Assembly (NCBI GenBank): GCA_964528875.1
Contig: CAZGUI010000001.1
Coordinates: forward strand, 65,789-129,788
DNA length: 64,000 nucleotides
Direction: 5' to 3'
From: Bacteroides_E sp964528875
GTDB taxonomy: Bacteria; Bacteroidota; Bacteroidia; Bacteroidales; Bacteroidaceae
The notes below the pieces were generated by a model. It did no database searches. It was given only the letters and a program-made list of their open reading frames with translations, and had not been told where the DNA came from. The position numbers and the translations under genes were made by a program. Position 1 is the stretch's first letter. Every line of letters starts with the position of its first letter. Shown in pieces: positions 53,361 to 61,588 of this stretch.

Positions 53361-54602
53361 TTAGTTTATCTTTTCTATTATTGCTTTTAACCTCCCCATG
53401 ATTAAAGGCCAGTTGTAGTTTTCCTCTACATAGCGTTTCCCCTTTTCACCCATTTGCTTTCTTAAGTCTTCCGATTCAACCAACTGATGCAGTTTTTTTA
53501 CAAAGCTTTTCTTCCCTGTATAATACCAAGCCGCATAATCGCTATTAATACAATGTTCTTTTAAAACATCGCACTTCCCATTTACAAGCATAGGTTTTCC
53601 TTGTTTCATAGCTTCAAGCAAGATTAAAGAGAGACTCTCAAATTTGGAGGGATTGACTATGACTGTAGCATGTTGTATTATAGCAACTTTTTCTTCATCA
53701 CTAACAAAACCAGTATAATGAATGTTGGGGGGTTTAATGGGGGGTGTAATACCCCCTCCAACTAATATTAATTTAAGGTTAGATTCGGGATGTTTTTCAA
53801 TATATTTTTGATAAAACGAAGGTATTTTGTTCAGTTTGCTTCTCTCTATTCGTCCTACATATAATAAATACCTATCAGGTAAACTGTATTTCTTTTTTGT
53901 TATATCCCAGGTCACTTTTGCTGGTTCTTCCACACCTACGCTTACAATACCATGAGGAGCCATTTTGTTACCAAAAATTCCTTTAGCCAAGCGTTGCTCT
54001 GATAAAGTGTTAAAAGCAACATAGGCAACATTAGTGAATACTTTAGTGTATATAGCTCTAAATGAGGAACTTTCATAATGCATGGTCGGAATTAAGATTG
54101 TTTTTTCTGGTACATACAAAGATGTATAATAAGCCAAAGGATATGAGATATTTATAGGGATGAAAGCTGTATATCTATCTTTATTCTCAGTTATGTAACG
54201 AAATAGTTGAGGAGAATAGTAAGCATAACTTTTCATCAGTTGATCTTCTTTTCTGCTCATTCCTGTCCAAATAGGGAACGCAGAAGCTATGGTGCGCAAT
54301 AACCCTAACTGATAAAGATGTTTTCGTACTCTTCTTATCTTTTTTGCTTTTTTTGTATACTCTTCAAATAGCTCAGGAAATTCAGGTTCTGTTTTAAATC
54401 GACGAATCAACACTTTATTGTCCCATTCTTCTCCTTCTGGTAAACAATTTTCACCATCATAAAAATTGCGTACGCAAGTAGTTAAAACCTCTACGTCATA
54501 ATTGTCAACAAGGCGTTCAGCTAACATTCTAGCATGCTGTTCAACACCCCCATTTATATCTTTTCCGTATGAATTGACTATAAACGCTACTTTTTTTTTC
54601 AT
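53361..54602 (-). CDS. Glycosyltransferase family 4 protein
   Basis: Encodes 413 residues of GT-B fold. The N-terminal NGGVEQHARMLAERL is the usual acceptor-side glycine-rich helix, and the C-terminal part has YVGRIERSKL, the HYTGFV segment and the NPSKFESLSLILLEAM E-x7-E motif. It probably adds a mannose-type sugar from GDP-mannose (inference, manC nearby). It overlaps the next gene by 4 bases, which makes an operon from 58.1 kb to here. Confidence 0.92.
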   Translation of the reverse strand: MKKKVAFIVNSYGKDINGGVEQHARMLAERLVDNYDVEVLTTCVRNFYDGENCLPEGEEWDNKVLIRRFKTEPEFPELFEEYTKKAKKIRRVRKHLYQLGLLRTIASAFPIWTGMSRKEDQLMKSYAYYSPQLFRYITENKDRYTAFIPINISYPLAYYTSLYVPEKTILIPTMHYESSSFRAIYTKVFTNVAYVAFNTLSEQRLAKGIFGNKMAPHGIVSVGVEEPAKVTWDITKKKYSLPDRYLLYVGRIERSKLNKIPSFYQKYIEKHPESNLKLILVGGGITPPIKPPNIHYTGFVSDEEKVAIIQHATVIVNPSKFESLSLILLEAMKQGKPMLVNGKCDVLKEHCINSDYAAWYYTGKKSFVKKLHQLVESEDLRKQMGEKGKRYVEENYNWPLIMGRLKAIIEKIN

Positions 54603-55405
54603 CTATCTTCAGTGTTTTTGGCTTTGTCAATTCCATCCGAACACCAAGTTGCTTTATTCCTAATAACTTCGGATAATACCTGATCGTGATACTCCAGATT
54701 TTCTTTGGATTTTTGTTTGTGATAAATATGGAATTGTACTCCTCCCATCTTTAATTGTTTTTTTTGAATTCCTGTATGATATAATCGATAAGCAAATTCC
54801 TGATCTTCTTGTCCCCACATTTCCAATGCTTCATTATAACCATTTACCCGAAAAGCATCGTCTCTCCAAAAAGCCATATTACACCCTCTTACACTATTCA
54901 TGCGATGGTTGGCATAACGTTTTGATAAGAATTTTCGTAGCAAACGAGAGCGAAAGCCATTCAATATAAAACTAAGATTCTGTTTAAAAAGAGTCGGATT
55001 TTTTTTCATGCGCTTTAAGAGATGGGTTGTGTATACCTTTCCTAAAAGAACCCGACTACCACCTACAAAATAGCCTTTCTCTGCTAGCTCAATATGGTCA
55101 GCAATAAAGTGTCTATTTAAGATTACATCTCCATCGATTTGGATAATATAAGGATGTGTACTCTTTAGCAATGCTTTATTAAGAATTTTTGTCTTTCTAA
55201 ATCCTTTATCTTCATGCCAAACGTGTACTATTGGGAATGGAGCTTGCTTTGCAAAACTTTGTATAAGTTGTGCTGTTGCTTCTTGAGAGCCATCATCAGC
55301 TATAAGAACTTCATCCGGTAATACAGTCTGTTGCAATACACTGTTAAGGCAAAGTTCGAGTGCTTCTTCCCAGTTATATGTGGAGATTAATAATGAAATC
55401 GACAT
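54599..55405 (-). CDS. Glycosyltransferase family 2 protein
   Basis: Encodes 268 residues. LLISTYNWEEALELCL, IADDGSQ (about 36-42), D-x-D in QIDGDVIL (about 92-99), and the C-terminal WGQEDQEFAYRLYHTG acceptor motif. A paralogue of the 52059-52898 gene, so the pair may arise from a local duplication. It overlaps the GT4 gene by 4 bases and lies 18 bases after the cytidylyltransferase gene. Confidence 0.92.
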   Translation of the reverse strand: MSISLLISTYNWEEALELCLNSVLQQTVLPDEVLIADDGSQEATAQLIQSFAKQAPFPIVHVWHEDKGFRKTKILNKALLKSTHPYIIQIDGDVILNRHFIADHIELAEKGYFVGGSRVLLGKVYTTHLLKRMKKNPTLFKQNLSFILNGFRSRLLRKFLSKRYANHRMNSVRGCNMAFWRDDAFRVNGYNEALEMWGQEDQEFAYRLYHTGIQKKQLKMGGVQFHIYHKQKSKENLEYHDQVLSEVIRNKATWCSDGIDKAKNTEDR

Positions 55406-55423
55406 TTTAATAAAAAACTGATT

Positions 55424-55927
55424 TTATAATATTTCATTCTTTTTATCTTCTTCCCAGTTATAATCTAGCTCTGCTTCACGTTGTAATGCTGCTTCAACAA
55501 TTTCGTTTGTACTATCAATGATTTTCTTTTTAATGCTAGTTGTACTGATAGACGGTGTATAAGGAAAATAAAAAACTTTTTTACCTGGTTGTTGTTTCAT
55601 CCACTCTAGGCCTTCAAGATACTTATTTTTCCAATCATCTCCTATAGTTACAATATCTATTTCTTCTCGTTGCAATTGAGCGATTTCTGTTAGTTTGACT
55701 TGTTTCACAACTTTTGTTACGCATTTGAGGGATGATATAATTCGGAAGCGTTGTTCAAAAGGAATGATTGGTGGCATACCCTTATAGTGTTGAATTAATT
55801 CATCTGTACTAACACCCACAATGAGTTCATCGCCTAAAGCTGCAGAACGTTCAAGTATGTTGAGATGTCCAATATGAAACAAATCAAAACTCCCTGAAGT
55901 GAAGACTCTTGTTTTTTTATTTTTCAT
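55424..55927 (-). CDS. Glycerol-3-phosphate cytidylyltransferase-like protein
   Basis: Encodes 167 residues. The CTP site is HIGH (residues 18-21) after TSGSFDLF, and a second motif, SISTTSIKKK, resembles the R-T-x-G-I-S-T-T signature with the first residues altered. TagD proteins have about 130 residues; the extra 30-odd C-terminal residues are charged. It should make a CDP-activated polyol phosphate, CDP-glycerol by default. It lies 16 bases from the aminotransferase gene and 1.1 kb from a CDP-glycerol-type transferase gene. Confidence 0.85.
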   Translation of the reverse strand: MKNKKTRVFTSGSFDLFHIGHLNILERSAALGDELIVGVSTDELIQHYKGMPPIIPFEQRFRIISSLKCVTKVVKQVKLTEIAQLQREEIDIVTIGDDWKNKYLEGLEWMKQQPGKKVFYFPYTPSISTTSIKKKIIDSTNEIVEAALQREAELDYNWEEDKKNEIL

Positions 55928-55943
55928 AACCGATATATATGAT

Positions 55944-56981
55944 TTAATGGGTTTCTATTTCTTTAATATACATTGCTAGTTCATCCAGATCTTCTTTTGT
56001 CTGAACACCTATATGAGAAATCCGAAAATAGTTAGGCGTTCCTCCTGGCATAATATATATTTCTTTTTCCACTAATTCTTTAAATAGAATTTCACCATTT
56101 CTACGAATAAAAAACCCCGTAATACTATTTGAGGGTACTTCAACAGGTATTTCCCAGTTATTTTGTTTACACAGCTCACGAAAATAAAGAGCTTTGGCTC
56201 TTACAGAAGCAATAATTTTCTCTACTCCAAGAGTTACATCTCGTCGCAAACGTTCATGGAGTTGTAAAAACAGTGTAGTAGCAGGGCTATATGGAGTTTG
56301 ACCACGCTCCAAATTTTTGAGATTCTCTGCAAAGTCAAAATAATAGGAGTTATGAGCAAAATCTATTTGGAGAATTTGAGGAGAGAGAATTATAAAGGAT
56401 AATCCCGGAGCTATATTTAGTCCTTTTTGGCTGCTTGTTATACATATATCGATTCCTAAATCATCCATATTTAACTCATCGGAGAGAAATGAGCTGATTG
56501 CATCCACTACTAAAGAAACATTATGCTTCTTACAAATAGTTGAGATTTTTTTCAAGTTGTAAATCTGACCCGTAGATGTTTCATGGTGTTGACATAAAAG
56601 CACATCTGATTGAGAATTTGCAACAGCTTTTTCTAATTCAATATAATCAATATCTGAAGCAAAAGGGACTTCAAATAGTTCGTGTGGACAATGATAGTAA
56701 TCGCAAAGATTCTTCCAGCGATAGCCAAATGAGCCTCCTGCTATGACAAAGGCTTTATTGCATTGTGTTACATAATTTGTAACTACTGCATCCATAGCTC
56801 CTGTTCCGGATGCTGTGAAAAAAATGACCTTTCCTTGTTTACAGTTAATTAGCTGAAGCAGCATTTTTTCGGAATCCTTTACTATAGTTGAGAATTGTTC
56901 CGTTCGCATATATAAGAAAGGTTCTCCACCTATCTTGAGTATATCTTCTTCTATATTGCCGGGAAAAGCATATGATTTCAT
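55944..56981 (-). CDS. Class V aminotransferase (alanine-glyoxylate / AEP family)
   Basis: Encodes 345 residues. The PLP lysine lies in SSQKGLN (about residue 186), and HHETSTGQIYNL (about 133-144) and VDAISSFLSDE match the PhnW/AGXT group. The amino acceptor cannot be read from sequence. No phosphonate genes (pepM, ppd) are present, so 2-aminoethylphosphonate synthesis is unlikely. It lies between the cytidylyltransferase and the glycerophosphotransferase genes and may amino-modify the transferred group (inference). Confidence 0.85.
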   Translation of the reverse strand: MKSYAFPGNIEEDILKIGGEPFLYMRTEQFSTIVKDSEKMLLQLINCKQGKVIFFTASGTGAMDAVVTNYVTQCNKAFVIAGGSFGYRWKNLCDYYHCPHELFEVPFASDIDYIELEKAVANSQSDVLLCQHHETSTGQIYNLKKISTICKKHNVSLVVDAISSFLSDELNMDDLGIDICITSSQKGLNIAPGLSFIILSPQILQIDFAHNSYYFDFAENLKNLERGQTPYSPATTLFLQLHERLRRDVTLGVEKIIASVRAKALYFRELCKQNNWEIPVEVPSNSITGFFIRRNGEILFKELVEKEIYIMPGGTPNYFRISHIGVQTKEDLDELAMYIKEIETH

Positions 56982-57014
56982 AACTTATTCTTTTATAGCT
57001 AAAATAATAGGTTT

Positions 57015-58079
57015 TTACGTCTGATTTTTTCTTTTATTAATCCGACCAAAGGTTTTAATACTTGTGTATTTCCTCCAAAAATTGAGTTTGCGTTCTTGAG
57101 GAACCCCATGTCTTTTAATATAATCTGAAACAGCAGATAACATTCTCTGAACTACTTTTCCATCTAGATATGGGTCGTAATTTTCTACAACCCAACGGCG
57201 TTTTGCTATATTACCTTTATCGTATTGAGAAGCATGAAAAGCTTCTTGTAATTCAGAGGGTTCCATAATATTTGTCCAATGGATATCTTTTGCAATGGAA
57301 CGAAAAGTTATTACCGGGCGTCCTAAAAGTAAAAACTCATATACTGTAGATGAAGTATCACTAATCATAACATCAGACATTAACTGATATTTCGTAACAT
57401 TGAAGTCGTCTATCCATATTATGTGTTCTTCTTCTTCTGCTAATTGCTTGTATTCATCAATCCAATCTTTTCCTGTCAATGGATGAAATTTCAATAACAA
57501 TACAATATCTTCCTTTTTTGTTAAGTTGACTAAAGCTTCTTTTAGTGCAGGTAAAGAAGTTAAAGAAGGAGAAAAAGTAGGGGCATATAATACAATTTGT
57601 TTTTTATTATGTCTCTGCAATAACTCTTCACGCTCTGTATCAAACTCATTCCAATGAGCTTTTATCCAGTCTTGTTTGGGCCATCCCGTTTCAGCTACCT
57701 CAAAATCTCCATATTTGAGAGAGAGTTCTTTAAATTTTTTTGTAAAAAAAGGACCTTGGGTTAGGTAAAGATCAAAATAACGACGAATTATCCAATGGTC
57801 TTTCTTCTCTGCAGCATAGCCGTGAAATATCTGCACTTTGACTCCTTGTAAATAATAAGGTACTATATTGCCTGGAACAAAGATAGCATCAGGAGCAAAA
57901 TCATAGACTGTTTGTATGGAAGAAGTGTAAGTAACCTCATTTTTTAACGGAAAATAGGGGATTTTGGGTAAATGAACATACCATAAAACCTCATGTTCCT
58001 TAAACTTAACAGCCTCTTGATGGATAGGGTATACAATATCAATTGCATATTTATTTTCACAAAACAGTACAATACGCAT
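57015..58079 (-). CDS. CDP-glycerol glycerophosphotransferase-like protein
   Basis: Encodes 354 residues. The TagF/TagB-type C-terminal domain is shown by VLYAPTFSPSLTSL (about 169-182), LLKFHPLTG (about 203-211), and SDTSSTVYEFLLLGRPVITF (about 246-265). Members move glycerol phosphate from CDP-glycerol to a glycan. The N-terminal half resembles the family's GT-B acceptor part. It is downstream of the broken kinase-like gene and 33 bases before the aminotransferase gene in the operon. Confidence 0.88.
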   Translation of the reverse strand: MRIVLFCENKYAIDIVYPIHQEAVKFKEHEVLWYVHLPKIPYFPLKNEVTYTSSIQTVYDFAPDAIFVPGNIVPYYLQGVKVQIFHGYAAEKKDHWIIRRYFDLYLTQGPFFTKKFKELSLKYGDFEVAETGWPKQDWIKAHWNEFDTEREELLQRHNKKQIVLYAPTFSPSLTSLPALKEALVNLTKKEDIVLLLKFHPLTGKDWIDEYKQLAEEEEHIIWIDDFNVTKYQLMSDVMISDTSSTVYEFLLLGRPVITFRSIAKDIHWTNIMEPSELQEAFHASQYDKGNIAKRRWVVENYDPYLDGKVVQRMLSAVSDYIKRHGVPQERKLNFWRKYTSIKTFGRINKRKNQT

Positions 58080-58085
58080 AATCTA

Positions 58086-58454
58086 TTAATCTAAGGAAAA
58101 TTCCATTGTATGATTTTTTGAAAAATGCATTTGCCATTTTTCTCGGTAACATAATACGCGTTTAACAGAAGTCTGTTCATTTGTATTAAGCATTCGTGCA
58201 TATGCTGCTGTTGCATACAATTTTTGGAAACAAAAATATTTCCAGAAACGAGTAATATGCTTTGAGAAAGCATTATTTTTTAATAAAGATGTAACCCCGT
58301 AACATTTTACAACAACTTCTTTCTCTCTTAATTTTATAATTGATTGAATTGGGTTTTGTATGGAGTATATAGTACTATCATTTAGCCTAAATAATAGTGG
58401 CACAATCTCTATGAGGTCATGTTGGTGTTCATGTTTTTGATTAATCTTTATCAC
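58086..58454 (-). pseudogene. Truncated LPS kinase (InaA/Kdo-kinase-like) remnant
   Basis: The open frame has 122 residues. The first 90 resemble the start of InaA-type LPS core kinases: the EVVVKCYG strand, then ITRFWKYFCFQKLYATAAYARML. After that the frame ends in an unrelated tail. In the next frame (58091-58273) the bases encode AYYVTEKNGKCIFQK, which fits the family's following segment better, so a frameshift is likely. The catalytic half, about 130 residues in intact members, is missing. It sits at the edge of the glycan cluster. Confidence 0.6.
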
Positions 58455-58730
58455 AGCATCGTGACTTTATATATATTCTATAATTAGAACACAAAGATAT
58501 GGAAAAATAGAGAGTATCTCCTTATATTCTATAAAATATAAGAATTGAAAGTTAGCATTTTTTTAACAAATGAGCGATTCTTTAAGTTGTTAAAGGCTTC
58601 TTTTTTAGACCTATGGTTTAAAATGTCTATTGATTACTATATATAAAGTGGAGTACTGTGCTAAGATTTCCTCCATATTTCTTAAATTCTGTAAATAAAT
58701 ATTCTCAGAGCTATTAAAAAGTCTGGACTA
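58455..58730. other. Gene-free boundary segment
   Basis: AT-rich, no ORF or clear hairpin seen. It separates the acyl-CoA ligase stop from the kinase remnant and should hold the promoter of the glycan operon, but no exact TAnnTTTG was found. Confidence 0.4.
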
Positions 58731-60380
58731 TTAGATGATTTCTATGTTATGTTTTTTACAATATTCTAATGCAACATCTTTCAATTTGAATTTTTGAATT
58801 TTTCCACTTCCTGTCATAGGAAATTCGTCCAAAAAGAAAATATGTTTGGGTATTTTATATCGAGCAATTTTATTCTTGCAGAAATCACGAATATCTATTT
58901 CATCCAGTGTAGCTCCTTCTTCTAAAATGATAAAAGCACCTACCACTTCACCGTATCGTTTCGATGGAATTCCGGCTACCTGAACATCTTTTATACCTTT
59001 TAATTGGTATAAGTACTCTTCTATTTCTCGTGGATAGATGTTTTCACCTCCACGAATAATCATATCTTTAATTCTGCCTGTAATAACAAAATTGCCATTT
59101 TTATCTTTTATGCCCAAATCTCCTGTATGAAGGAAGCCTTCTTTATCGATGACCTCATTAGTTGCTTCCAGTGATTTGTAGTAACCTTTCATGGTGTTAT
59201 ATCCACGGTTGCAAAGCTCGCCTTGTACACCTATAGGGCATTCTTCACCTGTTTCAGGATCGAGAACCTTCACTTCAGTAAATTCAAATTCTCTTCCTAC
59301 CGTTTGGTTGCGTACTTCAAAAGAATCATCAATGCGACTGGCAGTCATTCCCGGAGATGCTTCCGTTAGTCCATATACGCTGGTTACTTTTAGGTACATC
59401 TTTTCTTCTACTCTTTTGATCAGCTCTACCGGACAGAGTGCTCCTGCCATGATGCCTGTACGTAAACTGGTTAGGTCAAACAGTTCGAACATGGGGTGAT
59501 TTAATTCAGCGATGAACATTGTAGGTACTCCGTATAATGCTGTACATCTCTCTTTGTGTATAGAAGCTAAAACCAACAGAGGATTGAATCGTTCAATCAT
59601 AACCTGTGTACATCCATGAGTCAGACAGTTCATCGTAGCTAATACTACGCCAAAGCAGTGAAATAGGGGAACACAACAGCAAAGTTTATCCTCAGCTGTG
59701 AAATTCATATGTTCACCTGTTAGGTAACCATTATTGGTAATGTTGTGATGAGTAAGCATTACCCCTTTAGGGAACCCTGTAGTTCCCGATGTGTATTGCA
59801 TATTAACCACATCGTGGCAATTCACCTGCGATTTCATCAGGTCGAACTTATCGTCGTTTATGTTACTTCCAAGCAGTAGTAGTTCTGCTGTGGTGTACAT
59901 ACCTCTTTGTTTTTCCTGTCCAATGTAAACTATGTTTTTCATTAGAGGGAATTCCTTGCTATGAAGTTGGCCACGCTCACAGGTTTTTAGTTCAGGAAGC
60001 ATGGTGTTAACCATTCCAATGAAATCACCGTCACGATCACCATCAATAATGCAGAGGGTGTGCATGTCGGAATGCTTACAAAGATATTCTAATTCTGCTT
60101 GCTTGTAATTGGTGTTTACAGTAACACAGATAGCTCCAATTTTCCCACAAGCATAAAGTATAGTTAGCCAATCGGGTACATTGGTAGCCCAAATTCCTAC
60201 TTTTGAATCCCTTTCAACCCCAATGGCTATTAATCCTTTAGCCATTTCATCAACCCGTTGGTTAAATGCTTTCCAGGTAAAACGTAAGTTACGGTCGGAG
60301 TAAACTATATATTCTTTATCCGGTGTGTTTTCAGCCCAATATTCAAGCCAGTCTCCTATAGTTCTGTCAAATAATTGCAT
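58731..60380 (-). CDS. AMP-dependent acyl-CoA synthetase
   Basis: Encodes 549 residues of the ANL superfamily. The AMP motif is MQYTSGTTGFPKGVMLTHHN, then TGDLGIKDKNG and GRIKDMIIRGGENIYPREIEE, and the catalytic lysine in TGSGKIQKFKLK (about residue 532). It activates a carboxylic acid, probably a medium or long fatty acid, to its CoA thioester. It follows an XRE-cupin regulator on the same strand by 56 bases, a common Bacteroidales pair. A decayed copy of its 3' end lies at 52936-53001. Confidence 0.94.
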   Translation of the reverse strand: MQLFDRTIGDWLEYWAENTPDKEYIVYSDRNLRFTWKAFNQRVDEMAKGLIAIGVERDSKVGIWATNVPDWLTILYACGKIGAICVTVNTNYKQAELEYLCKHSDMHTLCIIDGDRDGDFIGMVNTMLPELKTCERGQLHSKEFPLMKNIVYIGQEKQRGMYTTAELLLLGSNINDDKFDLMKSQVNCHDVVNMQYTSGTTGFPKGVMLTHHNITNNGYLTGEHMNFTAEDKLCCCVPLFHCFGVVLATMNCLTHGCTQVMIERFNPLLVLASIHKERCTALYGVPTMFIAELNHPMFELFDLTSLRTGIMAGALCPVELIKRVEEKMYLKVTSVYGLTEASPGMTASRIDDSFEVRNQTVGREFEFTEVKVLDPETGEECPIGVQGELCNRGYNTMKGYYKSLEATNEVIDKEGFLHTGDLGIKDKNGNFVITGRIKDMIIRGGENIYPREIEEYLYQLKGIKDVQVAGIPSKRYGEVVGAFIILEEGATLDEIDIRDFCKNKIARYKIPKHIFFLDEFPMTGSGKIQKFKLKDVALEYCKKHNIEII

Positions 60381-60436
60381 ATTCTTTTTTGTAGTTATAG
60401 CTAATTGTGTAATGCCCTCCTAGGATTGAGTTAAAA

Positions 60437-61021
60437 TTAAAGAGGAGTATATACAACAGCTAAAATCTTGGCTGGATTACCTTCGAAAGAGTGTACGTGG
60501 TGAGGAACAATTGAATCATAATATATACTGTCCCCCTCCTCTAATATGAAGTTTTTCTTGCCATAACTAATTTCAATAGAGCCTTCAATTACAATAATGA
60601 ACTCCTCGCCTTCGTGAGAAGATAGAATAAAGTCTACTTGTTCACCATTGGTTGGCTCAATGGTAATCATAAAAGGCTCCATGTGTCGATTGGCTTTAGA
60701 GCGTGATAAGGATTGGTAGTGCATGTGACGTCTTGAGTTCACTGCATTATTAGAAAAGCTTATAGTTTCTTTTGCTTCTTCTTTTCTCCTAAAAATCACA
60801 GGTCCGTCTTCCGATTGATCATCTAAGAAAGTGCCTATACGTGTACCTAGAGCCTTGGCCATTTTAATAAGTGGAGCTAATGAGGGTATATCAGTATTGT
60901 TTTCAATGCGCTCAATCTGTTCAACAGCTAAACCTGTTTTTTCTGCAAGATCTGCTATAGACAAGTTTTGCTCTTCTCTAAAAGCTTTTATTTTTTCTCC
61001 AACAAACTTATTCGTGTCCAT
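60437..61021 (-). CDS. XRE-family regulator with cupin domain
   Basis: Encodes 194 residues. An N-terminal HTH (about 8-62, LSIADLAEKTGLAVEQIERIE) is followed by a cupin barrel (about 110-190, EGEEFIIVIEGSIEISYG and GDSIYYDSIVPHHVHSF). Such regulators sense a small ligand in the cupin. It is the gene just upstream of the acyl-CoA ligase and probably controls it. Confidence 0.93.
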   Translation of the reverse strand: MDTNKFVGEKIKAFREEQNLSIADLAEKTGLAVEQIERIENNTDIPSLAPLIKMAKALGTRIGTFLDDQSEDGPVIFRRKEEAKETISFSNNAVNSRRHMHYQSLSRSKANRHMEPFMITIEPTNGEQVDFILSSHEGEEFIIVIEGSIEISYGKKNFILEEGDSIYYDSIVPHHVHSFEGNPAKILAVVYTPL

Positions 61022-61086
61022 TTATTCTGTGTTTTATTAAAGATTCTACTTGTAAAGATAATAATAAGCTATAATGGCTTGGTAGC

Positions 61087-61123
61087 AAAAAGGCCTCTTA
61101 ATTTGTTTTAAGAAGCCTTTTTT
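61087..61123. terminator. Terminator after rpsO
   Basis: AAAAAGGC-C-TCTTAA and TTAAGA-A-GCCTTTTTT, with U-runs on both strands. On the minus strand it ends the rpsO transcript before the XRE gene. Confidence 0.8.
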
Positions 61124-61151
61124 ACTAATAACCTAACATCAAAAGGCAAAA

Positions 61152-61421
61152 TTACCTTCTGAGGTTTAGAGCTTTTACGATTGCACGATATCTTTCAATA
61201 TCATTACGTTTAAGGTAGTCTAGCAAGCTACGACGTTTACCTACTAATTTTGTAATTGCTCTTTCAGTACTATAATCTTTTTTGTTGAGCTTCATGTGCT
61301 CAGTTAAACGAGAAATACGGTATGAAAACAATGCTATCTGCGCTTCAGGTGAGCCAGTATCAGTGTTGGACTTTCCGTATTGCTCAAAGATTTCTTTTTT
61401 CTTTTCTGAATCTAAATACAT
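61152..61421 (-). CDS. rpsO: 30S ribosomal protein S15
   Basis: Encodes 89 residues, the usual length. GSPEAQIALFSYRISRLTEHMKLNKKDYSTE and the RRSLLDYLKRND segment are the S15 signature. It binds 16S rRNA early in 30S assembly. Unusually its downstream gene is not pnp. Confidence 0.98.
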   Translation of the reverse strand: MYLDSEKKKEIFEQYGKSNTDTGSPEAQIALFSYRISRLTEHMKLNKKDYSTERAITKLVGKRRSLLDYLKRNDIERYRAIVKALNLRR

Positions 61422-61465
61422 ACTTTTTCAGATTTTTATAAAATAAAATATATTCAATGAGGTTG

Positions 61466-61495
61466 CAAAGTTAAATAATATAATTTAGATAACAA
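61466..61495 (-). promoter_or_regulatory. rpsO promoter
   Basis: The minus strand has -7 TAACTTTG (61466-61473) and -33 TTG (61493-61495) with 19 bases between them. Confidence 0.7.
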
Positions 61496-61548
61496 CTTTA
61501 TTTGTGTATTTTTTTGATGATTATCAGCGCATTATCTTCTCTTTTTAC

Positions 61549-61556
61549 TAACTTTG
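61549..61556 (+). promoter_or_regulatory. -7 element of typA
   Basis: TAACTTTG matches TAnnTTTG, 32 bases before the ATG. It diverges from rpsO, whose -33 lies about 54 bases away. Confidence 0.6.
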
Positions 61557-61588
61557 TCCCTGTAAAAACTAAATAGATATAACTTACA

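Noticed and set aside
55944..56981. 2-Aminoethylphosphonate transaminase as part of a phosphonate pathway
   Set aside because: No phosphoenolpyruvate mutase or phosphonopyruvate decarboxylase gene is nearby; only the general class V assignment is supported.
48337..58454. Mobile element carrying the glycan genes
   Set aside because: No integrase, transposase, att site or tRNA is present; only the direct repeats of the ligase end suggest past recombination.
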